64,000 nt of DNA, taken from Algoriphagus algorifonticola. GTDB lineage: Bacteria > Bacteroidota > Bacteroidia > Cytophagales > Cyclobacteriaceae. This document shows, piece by piece, positions 7,964 to 16,874 of this stretch; within the stretch, counting starts at the first letter, position 1, and each line of letters begins with the position of its first letter. The notes beneath the pieces were generated by a model. That model saw only the letters and a list, made by a program, of their open reading frames with translations, was not told the origin of the DNA and ran no database searches. The stretch covers positions 73,561 to 137,560 of the forward strand of contig NZ_VLOG01000017.1 in NCBI RefSeq assembly GCF_007655305.1, in the 5' to 3' direction. Made by a program: the position numbers and the translations under genes.

Positions 7964-10900
7964 ATGAGAAAAATTTTATCGATCTCGTATGGGCTAGCCT
8001 TTTTGCTCTTTTTGAGTTTGCAGGCATATGCCCAGAATCGCATCCTGACAGGCACTGTCGTGGGTGAGACGGATGGTTTGCCCATCCCTGGGGTGACAGT
8101 CTTAGATAAGACTAACCAGACCGGGACGACCACAGATGTGGACGGCAAGTACTCTATCAGTGTCAATTCGAATTCAGTTTTAGTCTTTTCTTTTATAGGT
8201 TATGCGACTAAGGAATTTACTGTTGGCAATCAGTCTGTTTTAAATGTTACACTTTCTGAGGACGTTTCTGACCTAAGTGAATTTGTTGTGACTTCATTTG
8301 GTATGGAGCGTGACAAAAAAGCATTAGGATACTCAGTCACTCAATTATCTGGAGACAAGTTCACAGAATCTAGGGCTATCAACTTAGGAAATGCTCTTAC
8401 AGGAAAAGTAGCAGGGGTAAATGTTACTCCTCCGGCAACAGGAGCGGCAGGTTCAACTCGTGTTGTAATTCGGGGTGGATCTTCTCTAACAGGAAATGAT
8501 CAGCCTTTATATGTAGTGAATGGCGTTCCTATTGAATCAGGCAACTTAGGCTCAGCAGGCCTTTGGGGTGGAAATGATGCAGGTGATGGATTAGCAGCGA
8601 TTAATCCAGATGATATTGAGAGTCTTTCTGTATTAAAAGGGAATACAGCCGCTGCATTGTATGGTGCCAGAGCTGCTAATGGTGTAATCTTGATTACAAC
8701 CAAGGCTGGTCGCGCCAGAAAAGGTGTGGGGGTCTCTTTCAACTCCAATTTCACTGTAGAAAGTGTAGTGGACCAAACCAATTTCCAGAGAATTTATGGC
8801 CCTGGTCAGGATGGCAGAAAGCCATTGACTCAGGATGAAGCAATCAATACTGCAAATAATGGCTGGGGAAGCAGATACGATGGTTCCCAGACAATTCAAT
8901 TTGATGGACAGCAAAGACCTTATTCTTATTTAGGTGAAGATTTTACTGATTTCTACAACATGGGTAAAACTTGGAATAACTCCATTGCTCTTTTTGGTGG
9001 AAATGAAAATACCACTTATCGTTTCTCATTTTCCAATTTGGACAACAGAGATGTAGTTCCAAATGCTGGCTTCACCAGAAATGTTGCCAATATCAATGTG
9101 AATAGCAAGCAGGGAAAATTCACATTGGCCGTAACTGGACAATACTCTAAGCAAAATGCTGAAAATAGACCTAGACTTTCTGATTCGCCAGGAAATGCCA
9201 ACTTCTCAATGGTTGTAAAGCCGGGTAATATTCCTTTGGACGTGATCAAAGGGGATCCAAATAAGCCTGGAGCTTTGCCTGACGGAACTGAATTGAGATA
9301 TCAGTCCAATGTTTTCCAAACCAACCCATATTGGGCTGTTTACCAATGGGGAAGAGAAGACGTAACTGATCGAGTATTGGGCAATATGTCTTTGAAATAT
9401 GATTTCACGGATTGGTTGTATGCTCAGGGTAGATTTGGTACGGACTTCCAAGTTAGAGATGAATATGCTTTTGAAGCATATGGGACCGCATTTAAACCAA
9501 GAGGTAGTTATAACACTACCATGACTACTATTCGAGAAAATAATGCAGACCTATTAATTGGTTTCGATAAATCTTTTGGAGATTTTGATGTAGATGGTTT
9601 TGTAGGTTCTAACATCATGAGAAGAACCATAGAAAATCAAAGAGGTGGTGGGAATGATCTTGTTGTTCCTTTCTTCCACTCTGTGACGAACGTAGCTGCT
9701 CCGACTTTCGGGTACGGTTTTTCTGAATTGGGAATCAATTCATATTTCGCTGCAGCAAATGTGGGCTATAAAAACATGATCTTCTTGAATTTAACAGGAC
9801 GACAGGATCAGTTTTCTACTCTTTCTCCGGCAAATAGTAAGTTGTTTTACCCTTCAGTAGGCCTTTCCGCAGTAATTTCTGACATGCTTGAAATGCCAAA
9901 TTTTGTCACTTTCGCAAAATTGAGAGGTAACTGGGGACAAGTTGGTGGTGGAGCCCCGAATCCTTATGCATTGAACTTGACTTATGGACTAGTTGGAGCA
10001 GGACACTTGGGGGCTAATTTAGGGCAGATTAACAATGGCTCAATTCCAAACGCAAACCTAGCACCATATACGTCTACTGAATACGAAATTGGAGCTGATA
10101 TCCGATTTATGGATAATCGTTTGGGTATCGATGTCGCTTACTACAAAAGGAGAACCTCTGACGATATCCTTGCCACTGGAATCTCGGCTACTTCCGGCTT
10201 TGGATCCACCACTGTTAATATTGGTGAGCTGGAGAATAGAGGTATTGAACTCTTGGTTAATGCGACTCCAGTTATGGGAGCATTTAGATGGGATATCTCA
10301 TTCAACTTTGCCAATAATCAATCTGAAGTATTGAGTTTGGGAACGAATGCAGCTGGAGACCCAATCGAGTTTATCAACTTGGATGAAGCCAGAACGAGAA
10401 GAGAAAGAATCAGACACATTGTTGGTCAGCCTTTGGGTATGATATCGGGTTTTAAGCATTTGGAAATCAACGGGCAAAAAGTTTACGATGCTAATGGATT
10501 CCCCGTAACAACTAATGGCTATGAAACTATTGCTGAGGGTCGTCATCCAATTTCCGGAGGTATTACCAATACTTTCTCTTATAAAGGATTCCGATTAATG
10601 GCCTTGATTGACTTTAGACAAGGCGGTTCAATTATGTCAGGAACAGACTATTTCGCCTATCAATATGGATTACATCAAAATACACTGAATGGGCGTGATG
10701 GAAACTTGACAGTGACCGGAGTGACTCCTGAAGGAACTCCTAAAAGCTGGACAATTCCTGCAGACCCTTCCGATCCTACCAAGTACCTGATTGACAATTA
10801 TTGGCAGCGATATGCCCAGGTGACTGAGAATATTGTCTATGATGCTTCATTTGCCAAACTGAGAGAATTCTCTTTTGGATATACCTTCCCGAGAGCATTC

Positions 10901-11089
10901 ATCGAACGCACTCCATTTCAGTCATTGTCACTGTCTTTGGTGGGAAGAAACTTGGCTATTCTTTGGAAAAACACTCCTAACATAGACCCTGAAGCAGCTT
11001 ACACTACTTCTGGAAATGCCCAAGGTTTGGAGTTTTTCTCTGTACCAGCAAACAGAAGCTTTGGATTTAATCTATCTGCTAACTTCTAA
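7964..11089 (+). CDS. SusC/RagA-family TonB-linked outer-membrane transporter
   Basis: 1041 residues. A signal peptide (residues 1-23, ending AYAQ) is followed by a carboxypeptidase-D regulatory-like domain (about 27-100: LTGTVVGETDGLPIPGVTV, TTTDVDGKYSI), then the plug (about 110-240, with VIRGGSSLTGNDQPLYVVNG and LKGNTAAALYGARAANGVI, the SusC signature). A 22-strand barrel ends in an aromatic residue (SFGFNLSANF). It imports bound oligomers across the outer membrane using the TonB motor. It is followed 28 bp later by its SusD partner. The downstream GH18 enzyme and sugar kinase suggest a chitin or GlcNAc-containing substrate; that is inference, as the receptor sequence alone does not reveal substrate. 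Confidence 0.93.
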   Translation: MRKILSISYGLAFLLFLSLQAYAQNRILTGTVVGETDGLPIPGVTVLDKTNQTGTTTDVDGKYSISVNSNSVLVFSFIGYATKEFTVGNQSVLNVTLSEDVSDLSEFVVTSFGMERDKKALGYSVTQLSGDKFTESRAINLGNALTGKVAGVNVTPPATGAAGSTRVVIRGGSSLTGNDQPLYVVNGVPIESGNLGSAGLWGGNDAGDGLAAINPDDIESLSVLKGNTAAALYGARAANGVILITTKAGRARKGVGVSFNSNFTVESVVDQTNFQRIYGPGQDGRKPLTQDEAINTANNGWGSRYDGSQTIQFDGQQRPYSYLGEDFTDFYNMGKTWNNSIALFGGNENTTYRFSFSNLDNRDVVPNAGFTRNVANINVNSKQGKFTLAVTGQYSKQNAENRPRLSDSPGNANFSMVVKPGNIPLDVIKGDPNKPGALPDGTELRYQSNVFQTNPYWAVYQWGREDVTDRVLGNMSLKYDFTDWLYAQGRFGTDFQVRDEYAFEAYGTAFKPRGSYNTTMTTIRENNADLLIGFDKSFGDFDVDGFVGSNIMRRTIENQRGGGNDLVVPFFHSVTNVAAPTFGYGFSELGINSYFAAANVGYKNMIFLNLTGRQDQFSTLSPANSKLFYPSVGLSAVISDMLEMPNFVTFAKLRGNWGQVGGGAPNPYALNLTYGLVGAGHLGANLGQINNGSIPNANLAPYTSTEYEIGADIRFMDNRLGIDVAYYKRRTSDDILATGISATSGFGSTTVNIGELENRGIELLVNATPVMGAFRWDISFNFANNQSEVLSLGTNAAGDPIEFINLDEARTRRERIRHIVGQPLGMISGFKHLEINGQKVYDANGFPVTTNGYETIAEGRHPISGGITNTFSYKGFRLMALIDFRQGGSIMSGTDYFAYQYGLHQNTLNGRDGNLTVTGVTPEGTPKSWTIPADPSDPTKYLIDNYWQRYAQVTENIVYDASFAKLREFSFGYTFPRAFIERTPFQSLSLSLVGRNLAILWKNTPNIDPEAAYTTSGNAQGLEFFSVPANRSFGFNLSANF

Positions 11090-11117
11090 GTCGGTTCAAC
11101 CCTAAACTATTGAAACA

Positions 11118-12683
11118 ATGAGAATTTTAAATAAAATGACCGGTCTGGTGTTGGCTTCCTTGCTTTTTGCTACTTCTTGTAGCGAACAGGACTTACTTGA
11201 CCTAAACGTGAATCAAAATGCAGTCGAGGATATCGACATGCAATACCTCTTTTCTTTGGCGACTTTGAGAATCGGAGGGGAATATGAAAATACCCGTGCC
11301 AATATGTTGTATGCAGCGACTATGATACAGCATACAGCTTCTACTGCGGGCTATTTCAGCGGAGATAAGTATTTCTATTCTGCCCAGTATTCCGGTGCAT
11401 ATATGGAAAGACATTTCACCGATGTGATCCGTCTCTTTTCCGAAGTAATCCGAAAAACCAAGGATAAGCCAAATGAGGCAAATGTAAATGCTGCGGCAAC
11501 TATACTTCGAACTTTTGACCTATTAAGAATGACCGATATGTATGGAGATATTCCTTACACGCAGGCAGGTTATGGTTTGGAAGGTGAGCAAAACTGGTTT
11601 CCAGCGTATGAGCCACAAAAGGAAGTTTATTACAAAATGATCGATGACCTTAAGGCCGCTAGGGATAAATTTTCTTCTTCTGCAAGACCTTTAGGAGTTC
11701 AGGATTTTATTTATGGTGGAGATATCACCAAGTGGAAAAAGTTTGCTAATTCTCTATTGATGAGAATGGCAATGAGAATGAGCAATGTAGATCCAACTAA
11801 AGCTCAGGAAGTTTTCACTGAAGCAAATAGTAGCGGTGCATTTACCAGCAATGACGATATTGCTTTTATCCATTATGCACCAGGGCCTCAAGGGGTTAAT
11901 AGAAACGGTTTAAATGACGGGTATTGGAATACCTACAAGTACTCTAGAGACTGTAAGATTTCCAAAACATTCATGGACTGGATGAATGCCAATAATGATC
12001 CAAGAAAAATGATCATTACAGGTGGAATAGGGAATCCGGAAAATGCATCCACTTGGATAACTGCTCCTGAAGAACAGATAGGGATGCCAAACGGATACAA
12101 TTCTACTAATATTAGAGATGTTGTTGCTCCTGGAACTTTGGATCGTTTTACGATTGTTCAGCAAAACTTCTCTATGTTGAATTTGAAATATTTGGATTGG
12201 GAAGACCCTTATTACTTGATTTCTTATGCTGAAGTTGAGCTGATGAAAGCTGAAGCAGCATTAAAAGGCTGGATCAATACCAGCGCTGAATCTCATTTCT
12301 CAGCAGGAGTGGCAGCAGCAATCAATTCATGGGTATATTTTGATCCTGACTTCTCAGTGCCTGCTAATGAAGTTTCTGCCTATATCGCTGGAAGAGGATT
12401 TGCAGCGGCATCAAATCAGGATAAGTTACGTTTGATAGGTGAAGAATATTGGGCAGCTACCTTTTTGAACGACATTGAGTCTTGGTCTAACTGGAGAAGG
12501 ACGGGTTATCCAACTTTGACGCCTACACAAGATCCTAATGCATTTGAAGGGAATTTTATCCCAAGAAGGTTGAGATATTGGGAATCAGAGATCGGCTCTA
12601 ATCCTGAAAACTATCAAGCGGCCACTTCAAGAATGGGTGGTGATTTATTTGCTACCAGAGTTTGGTGGGACGGAGGAAATTAA
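11118..12683 (+). CDS. SusD/RagB-like substrate-binding lipoprotein
   Basis: 521 residues with a lipoprotein signal: hydrophobic segment then FATSC at about residues 17-21. The mature protein starts with SEQDLLDLNVNQNAVEDID, typical of the SusD-like_2 family, with TPR-like helices and the internal phrases LRTFDLLRMTDMYGDIPY, WKKFANSLLMRMAMRMS and YAEVELMKAEAALKGW. It sits on the outer-membrane surface as the lid of the SusC transporter. It pairs directly with the gene at 7964-11089 and is followed by a terminator hairpin before the GH18 gene. Confidence 0.92.
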   Translation: MRILNKMTGLVLASLLFATSCSEQDLLDLNVNQNAVEDIDMQYLFSLATLRIGGEYENTRANMLYAATMIQHTASTAGYFSGDKYFYSAQYSGAYMERHFTDVIRLFSEVIRKTKDKPNEANVNAAATILRTFDLLRMTDMYGDIPYTQAGYGLEGEQNWFPAYEPQKEVYYKMIDDLKAARDKFSSSARPLGVQDFIYGGDITKWKKFANSLLMRMAMRMSNVDPTKAQEVFTEANSSGAFTSNDDIAFIHYAPGPQGVNRNGLNDGYWNTYKYSRDCKISKTFMDWMNANNDPRKMIITGGIGNPENASTWITAPEEQIGMPNGYNSTNIRDVVAPGTLDRFTIVQQNFSMLNLKYLDWEDPYYLISYAEVELMKAEAALKGWINTSAESHFSAGVAAAINSWVYFDPDFSVPANEVSAYIAGRGFAAASNQDKLRLIGEEYWAATFLNDIESWSNWRRTGYPTLTPTQDPNAFEGNFIPRRLRYWESEIGSNPENYQAATSRMGGDLFATRVWWDGGN

Positions 12684-12704
12684 TCCTCATCTTTCTTAAT
12701 TTTG

Positions 12705-12742
12705 ACAGAGGTTTTGATGAATTTCAAAGCCTCTGTTTTTTT
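12705..12742 (+). terminator. Terminator or attenuator between susD-like and GH18 genes
   Basis: ACAGAGG (12705-12711) pairs with CCTCTGT (12730-12736). The inner part (TTTTGA / TTCAAAG) extends the stem, and a T run to 12742 follows. Only 19 bp separate it from the next start codon, so downstream genes may be expressed at a lower level than susCD. Confidence 0.75.
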
Positions 12743-12761
12743 AATCCTAAATTGAATCTCT

Positions 12762-13892
12762 ATGAGACTATCTTTCATCTTCCTAGCTATTTTGATTTTC
12801 AGTTGTGCTCCCAAAGAAGAAGTACAAGACTATCCGGAAAAAGATTACCACATAGTAGGCTATGTGGCAGGATGGAAAAATATCAATCCAAAAAAAATCC
12901 CTGCAGATAAGTTAACACATATCAACTATGCATTTGCAGATGTGAAAGATGGGATAGTCACCCATATTGATGACAGAAAGACTAAAGACAGCACCAATTT
13001 AGCTGCTTTACAATCCCTTAAACTTATTAATCCTGATTTAAAAATTCTTATTTCAATTGGAGGTTGGACAAGATCCAAAGGCTTTTCTGATGCGGTTTTG
13101 ACTGCAGAAGGAATAGAGAAATTGACAGATTCAGGAGTTGAATTTTTAAAAAAATACCAATTGGATGGATTAGATTTCGACTGGGAATATCCAGGTTTGC
13201 CCGGTGATAATAACCCTTACCGAGCAGAAGATAGAGACAATTTTGTAGCCATGCTCAAGAGTTTTCGTTCAGCTTTGGACTCTCTTGGAGCATTGGACAA
13301 TAGACACTATTTGATGACTATTGCTTCGGGAGGATTTAGAAAATATCTGGAAGTCAATAATATGGCAGAAGCTCAACAGTATTTGGATTTCATCAACATA
13401 ATGGCTTATGATTTTTATACTGCCGGAGATCAAACTACGGGGCATCATGCAAATCTATATCCCAATGGAAGTAAAGAAAGGTCAGCCCAAACAGCAGTAA
13501 AGGAGCATATCGAATTTGGAATACCTGCTGAAAAACTAGTTTTGGGAGTTCCATTTTATGGACGGATGTGGAAAGGGGTAGATTCTGCTGAAAATGGTCT
13601 TTTTCAAGCTGGAAATTTTGAAATGGGGCTTCCTTATCATCAAATCAACGCACTTTCAAAAAACTCCTCTTACAGCAGATTTTGGGATACGAAAGCCTCT
13701 GCTCCCTACCTGTTTTCACCATTGGATTCTACCTGGATTACTTTCGAGGATGAAGAATCAATCAAAGCAAAAATGAAATTTGTCAAAGAAAATCAACTGG
13801 CAGGGGCCATGTTTTGGGAACTTTCTGAGGATAACACAGGAACTTTACTTACTACTCTTTATAAATCTTTGAATCCTGCCGATACTAATTAA
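12762..13892 (+). CDS. GH18 glycoside hydrolase (chitinase-like) lipoprotein
   Basis: 376 residues: lipobox LIFSC with the lipidated cysteine C15, then one GH18 barrel. Key motifs are ILISIGGW (the SxGG motif, about 95-102) and DGLDFDWE, giving D135, D138, D140 and the catalytic acid E142. Others are INIMAYDFY (substrate tyrosine/Asp region) and GVPFYGRMW. The C-terminal AGAMFWELSEDN carries the conserved tryptophan. The active-site set is complete, so hydrolysis of beta-1,4 GlcNAc linkages with substrate assistance is expected. As a lipoprotein beside SusCD it likely acts at the outer membrane or in the periplasm. An endo-GlcNAcase activity on glycans is the main alternative to chitinase. 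Confidence 0.88.
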   Translation: MRLSFIFLAILIFSCAPKEEVQDYPEKDYHIVGYVAGWKNINPKKIPADKLTHINYAFADVKDGIVTHIDDRKTKDSTNLAALQSLKLINPDLKILISIGGWTRSKGFSDAVLTAEGIEKLTDSGVEFLKKYQLDGLDFDWEYPGLPGDNNPYRAEDRDNFVAMLKSFRSALDSLGALDNRHYLMTIASGGFRKYLEVNNMAEAQQYLDFINIMAYDFYTAGDQTTGHHANLYPNGSKERSAQTAVKEHIEFGIPAEKLVLGVPFYGRMWKGVDSAENGLFQAGNFEMGLPYHQINALSKNSSYSRFWDTKASAPYLFSPLDSTWITFEDEESIKAKMKFVKENQLAGAMFWELSEDNTGTLLTTLYKSLNPADTN

Positions 13893-13903
13893 TCAATCTT
13901 GGA

Positions 13904-14755
13904 ATGAGGACAATAATCGGAGTCGATATTGGAGGGAGTCATATTTCTGCTGCGCAGATAAACTGGAATTCAGGGAACACACAAGTTTCCAACTTCTTTG
14001 AAGCAGATGTAGATACTTCTGGCTCAGTTGATGAAATAATTGATTCTTGGTCTAAAGTGATTAAGAAAGCAGCTAATGGGAAACAGGTAATTCAACTAGG
14101 TATCGCCATGCCAGGGCCTTTTGATTATGAGCAAGGAATTTCTTTGATTCAGGACCAAGGTAAGTTGAAAAGTCTTTTTGGAATGTCTGTGAAAGACTTA
14201 TTAGCTCAATCCATTTCCATTGACTCGGAATTCATCTTATTTATGAATGATGCAGAGGCTTTTCTGAGAGGGGAAAGTATGGTAGGCGCGGGGAAAAAGT
14301 ATAATAATTTAATGGGGCTAACATTAGGAACCGGCCTAGGCTCAGCTATTCAAGTGGAAGAGGTAGTAAAGGATGCAAAGCTTTGGACAGCTCCTTTTAG
14401 GGATGGAATAGCAGAAGACTATTTGGGAACGGCTTGGTTCATTGGAGAAGTAAAAAAACAATATGGATTGGAAATAGAAGGAGTAAAGGACTTGTTGATG
14501 CCCGAGGTGAATTCTGAAATTTCAGGATCTATTTTTCAAAAATTTGGGAATTCATTGGGAGAGTTTTTATTCCCTTATGTTTCTCGATTACATACTGAAT
14601 CCGTCATAGTTGGAGGAAAAATATCCAATGCATCGAAATTTTTCCTGCCTTTTACCCAATCCTATTTGCAAAGAATGGGGTTGGAAGTGTCTTGTCAAAA
14701 ATCGGAATTAGGCGAAAATGCGACCCTGATTGGTGCCGCTCAACCATTTTTATGA
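13904..14755 (+). CDS. ROK-family sugar kinase-like protein
   Basis: 283 residues, with 11 bp between the GH18 stop and this start. N-terminal phosphate-1 motif GVDIGGSH (6-13). NDAEAFLRGE carries the catalytic aspartate at about D116, and LTLGTGLGSAI (139-149) is the phosphate-2 loop. The usual ROK zinc motif (CxCGxxGCxE) is absent: the segment after the phosphate loop (TAPFRDGIAEDYLGTAWF) has no cysteines. C-terminal IVGGKISNASKFF matches the adenosine motif. In this context it probably phosphorylates glucose, GlcNAc or a related sugar released by the adjacent hydrolase. The specificity is inferred from neighbours only. Confidence 0.8.
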   Translation: MRTIIGVDIGGSHISAAQINWNSGNTQVSNFFEADVDTSGSVDEIIDSWSKVIKKAANGKQVIQLGIAMPGPFDYEQGISLIQDQGKLKSLFGMSVKDLLAQSISIDSEFILFMNDAEAFLRGESMVGAGKKYNNLMGLTLGTGLGSAIQVEEVVKDAKLWTAPFRDGIAEDYLGTAWFIGEVKKQYGLEIEGVKDLLMPEVNSEISGSIFQKFGNSLGEFLFPYVSRLHTESVIVGGKISNASKFFLPFTQSYLQRMGLEVSCQKSELGENATLIGAAQPFL

Positions 14756-14762
14756 ATCTAAC

Positions 14763-14889
14763 ATGAAATCGAGCACGACGCAAGCGACACACAGAGAGAC
14801 GCCCCGATGTATATGGGAAAATGAGTGAGATTCTCCCGAATCAAGTTCGGGACAAGCTATCTGATATCTAAAAAACAATTTATAAACAG
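14763..14889 (+). repeat. Dispersed two-hairpin intergenic repeat, copy A
   Basis: 127-bp unit beginning ATGAAATCGAGCACGACG and ending AATTTATAAACAG. The second hairpin, TTCTCCCGAA / TTCGGGACAA, is nearly intact. The first (CCCCGAT / ATCGGGG in the other copies) is degraded here to GATGTATATGGG. It directly abuts copy B, giving a tandem pair. Confidence 0.85.
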
Positions 14890-14996
14890 ATGAAATCGAG
14901 CACGACGTAAGCGACACACAGAGAGACGCCCCGATGTATCGGGGAATCAATGCGAAGATTCCATCTGACCTCTAAAAATCAAAATATAAACAGATG
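14890..14996 (+). repeat. Dispersed two-hairpin intergenic repeat, copy B
   Basis: Same start (ATGAAATCGAGCACGACG) and end (ATATAAACAG) as copies A and C. The first hairpin CCCCGAT-GT-ATCGGGG is intact and the second hairpin is missing. It ends 15 bp before the start codon of the FAD-dependent oxidoreductase gene. Confidence 0.85.
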
Positions 14997-15011
14997 AATA
15001 GTAACTGAATT

Positions 15012-16862
15012 ATGAAAAAGATAACTTGTTTGAGCCTTCTGTTTTTTGGCTTTTTAAACCTTCTTTTTGCTCAGGAAAAATATGATGTATTGATTGTGGG
15101 AGGGGGAGCAAGTGGGACAGCTGCTGGTATTGCTGCAGCAAGAATGGGAAGTAAAACTCTAATCGTGGAGCCTACCACTTGGTTAGGAGGAATGCTCACA
15201 TCTGCGGGTGTTTCAGCAATTGACGGGAATCACAGGCTGCCTTCAGGCATTTGGGGTGAATTTAGAGATAGTTTAATTGCTTATTATGGTTCTCAACAAG
15301 CCCTTTCCACGGGCTGGGTTTCCAATACACTTTTTGAGCCTAAAGTGGGGAATGAGATTTTTCAACGAATTGCAGCTTCGGAACCAAATCTTAGAGTTTC
15401 ATTTCAAAGCGAATGGAAGTCAGCCCAATATGAAGACAATCGATGGACTTTGGTTTACGAAAGGGATGGTCAAACTCGAAAGGCTAATGCTCCCATTTTG
15501 ATAGATGCAACGGAGCTGGGGGATGTGGCAGCATCTTTAGGATTACCTTACCGATTGGGCATGGATTCCAGGGCTGAAATAGGAGAGGAGTTTGCGCCCG
15601 AGAATGGGAATGATATTGTTCAGGACCTGACCTATGTAGTGACGCTTCAGGACTATGGGAAAGGAAGTGATCAAACTATTCCTAAGCCAAACAATTATGA
15701 TCCGGATGAGTTCGCCTGCGCCTGTGCCCATGCTGATCCCATCACAGATAACGCCCCAACTTTAGACTGTGATAAAATGCTGGCTTATGGAAAACTTCCG
15801 AATGGAAAGTACATGATCAATTGGCCGAATTGCGGAAATGATCACTATGTGAATTTAGTGGAGTTGAGTGACGAGGAACGAAAAATGGAACTGGAAAAAG
15901 CCAAACAGACAAGTTTACGATTTGTTTATTATATCCAAAATGAACTCGGATATAAGCATTTGGGAATTGTGGAGGATGAGTATCCAACAGAGGATAACTT
16001 GCCAATGATTCCTTATCACAGGGAGTCTAGAAGATATTATGGCTTGGTAGATTTTACCCTGCCCTATCTAAAAAGTCCTTATGCTGCTCCTAATGCCTTG
16101 TACAGAACAGGCGTGGCAGTAGGAGACTATACGATAGATCACCATCATAAAAAGAATTTGAATGCTCCAGAGATCGATTTTATCAAAATTAGAGTTCCAA
16201 GCTATAATGTACCATTAGGTGCTCTGATTCCTAAAAATCATCCCGCTCTAATTTTAGCAGAAAAAAGTATTTCTGTTTCCAATATTGTCAATGGCGCATC
16301 CAGGCTTCAGCCGGTGGTATTGGGGATAGGGCATGCGGCTGGAGTCTTGGCAAGTATTGCTTCTACAAACTCAAAAAAGTTAGACGAAACATCTATTAGG
16401 CAAGTACAGTGGGGGCTATTGAATCAAGGTGCCTATATCATGCCGTTTTTGGATATGAATCCAAGAGACCCACACTTTAGGGCGATGCAGAAAATAGGTG
16501 CAACAGGAATTTTTAAAGGAGTAGGGGTTCCATATTTATGGGCTAATCAAACTTGGTTTTATCCGGAAAGGCCTGTTGCGGAATACGAATTGATGTCAGG
16601 ATTAAAAGAGGTATATCCACACTTGAATGAATATTGGGGAGCATCCGGGGATTACTTGACGGGAGAAAGGTTTCAAGCCTTTTTGGAAATGATAAAAGAG
16701 AATACTCCCTTTCTTGAGATCGCTCAGGTTTGGAAAAGGAAGGGCTTGGAAGGTGATTTTCGGACAGATAAAATCCTCAATAGGAGAGAGGTTTCAGTTA
16801 TTTTAGATGAAATTCTGGACCCATTTTCAAAACCCATTAGTTGGAGTGGAAAATATGATTAG
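15012..16862 (+). CDS. Secreted FAD-dependent oxidoreductase (PF12831-like)
   Basis: 616 residues. Signal peptide to about residue 20 (LLFAQ), then a Rossmann FAD motif YDVLIVGGGASGTAAGIAA (about 24-42) and IVEPTTWLGGMLTSAGVSA. Further FAD-contact motifs are LIDATELGDVAASLGLPYR and IPKNHPALILAEKSISVSN, and there is a cysteine-rich stretch CACAHADP near residue 237. This family of secreted FAD oxidoreductases recurs in Bacteroidota carbohydrate loci, where the substrate is mostly unknown; the C-terminal 120 residues contain no motif I can name. It follows the GH18 and ROK genes on the same strand but is separated from them by the tandem repeat pair, so co-transcription is uncertain. Confidence 0.8.
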   Translation: MKKITCLSLLFFGFLNLLFAQEKYDVLIVGGGASGTAAGIAAARMGSKTLIVEPTTWLGGMLTSAGVSAIDGNHRLPSGIWGEFRDSLIAYYGSQQALSTGWVSNTLFEPKVGNEIFQRIAASEPNLRVSFQSEWKSAQYEDNRWTLVYERDGQTRKANAPILIDATELGDVAASLGLPYRLGMDSRAEIGEEFAPENGNDIVQDLTYVVTLQDYGKGSDQTIPKPNNYDPDEFACACAHADPITDNAPTLDCDKMLAYGKLPNGKYMINWPNCGNDHYVNLVELSDEERKMELEKAKQTSLRFVYYIQNELGYKHLGIVEDEYPTEDNLPMIPYHRESRRYYGLVDFTLPYLKSPYAAPNALYRTGVAVGDYTIDHHHKKNLNAPEIDFIKIRVPSYNVPLGALIPKNHPALILAEKSISVSNIVNGASRLQPVVLGIGHAAGVLASIASTNSKKLDETSIRQVQWGLLNQGAYIMPFLDMNPRDPHFRAMQKIGATGIFKGVGVPYLWANQTWFYPERPVAEYELMSGLKEVYPHLNEYWGASGDYLTGERFQAFLEMIKENTPFLEIAQVWKRKGLEGDFRTDKILNRREVSVILDEILDPFSKPISWSGKYD

Positions 16863-16874
16863 TTAATTTTCCTT

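Noticed and set aside
14750..14950. A 66-codon minus-strand frame over the tandem repeats.
   Set aside because: Produced by the repeat pair itself; no support as a gene.
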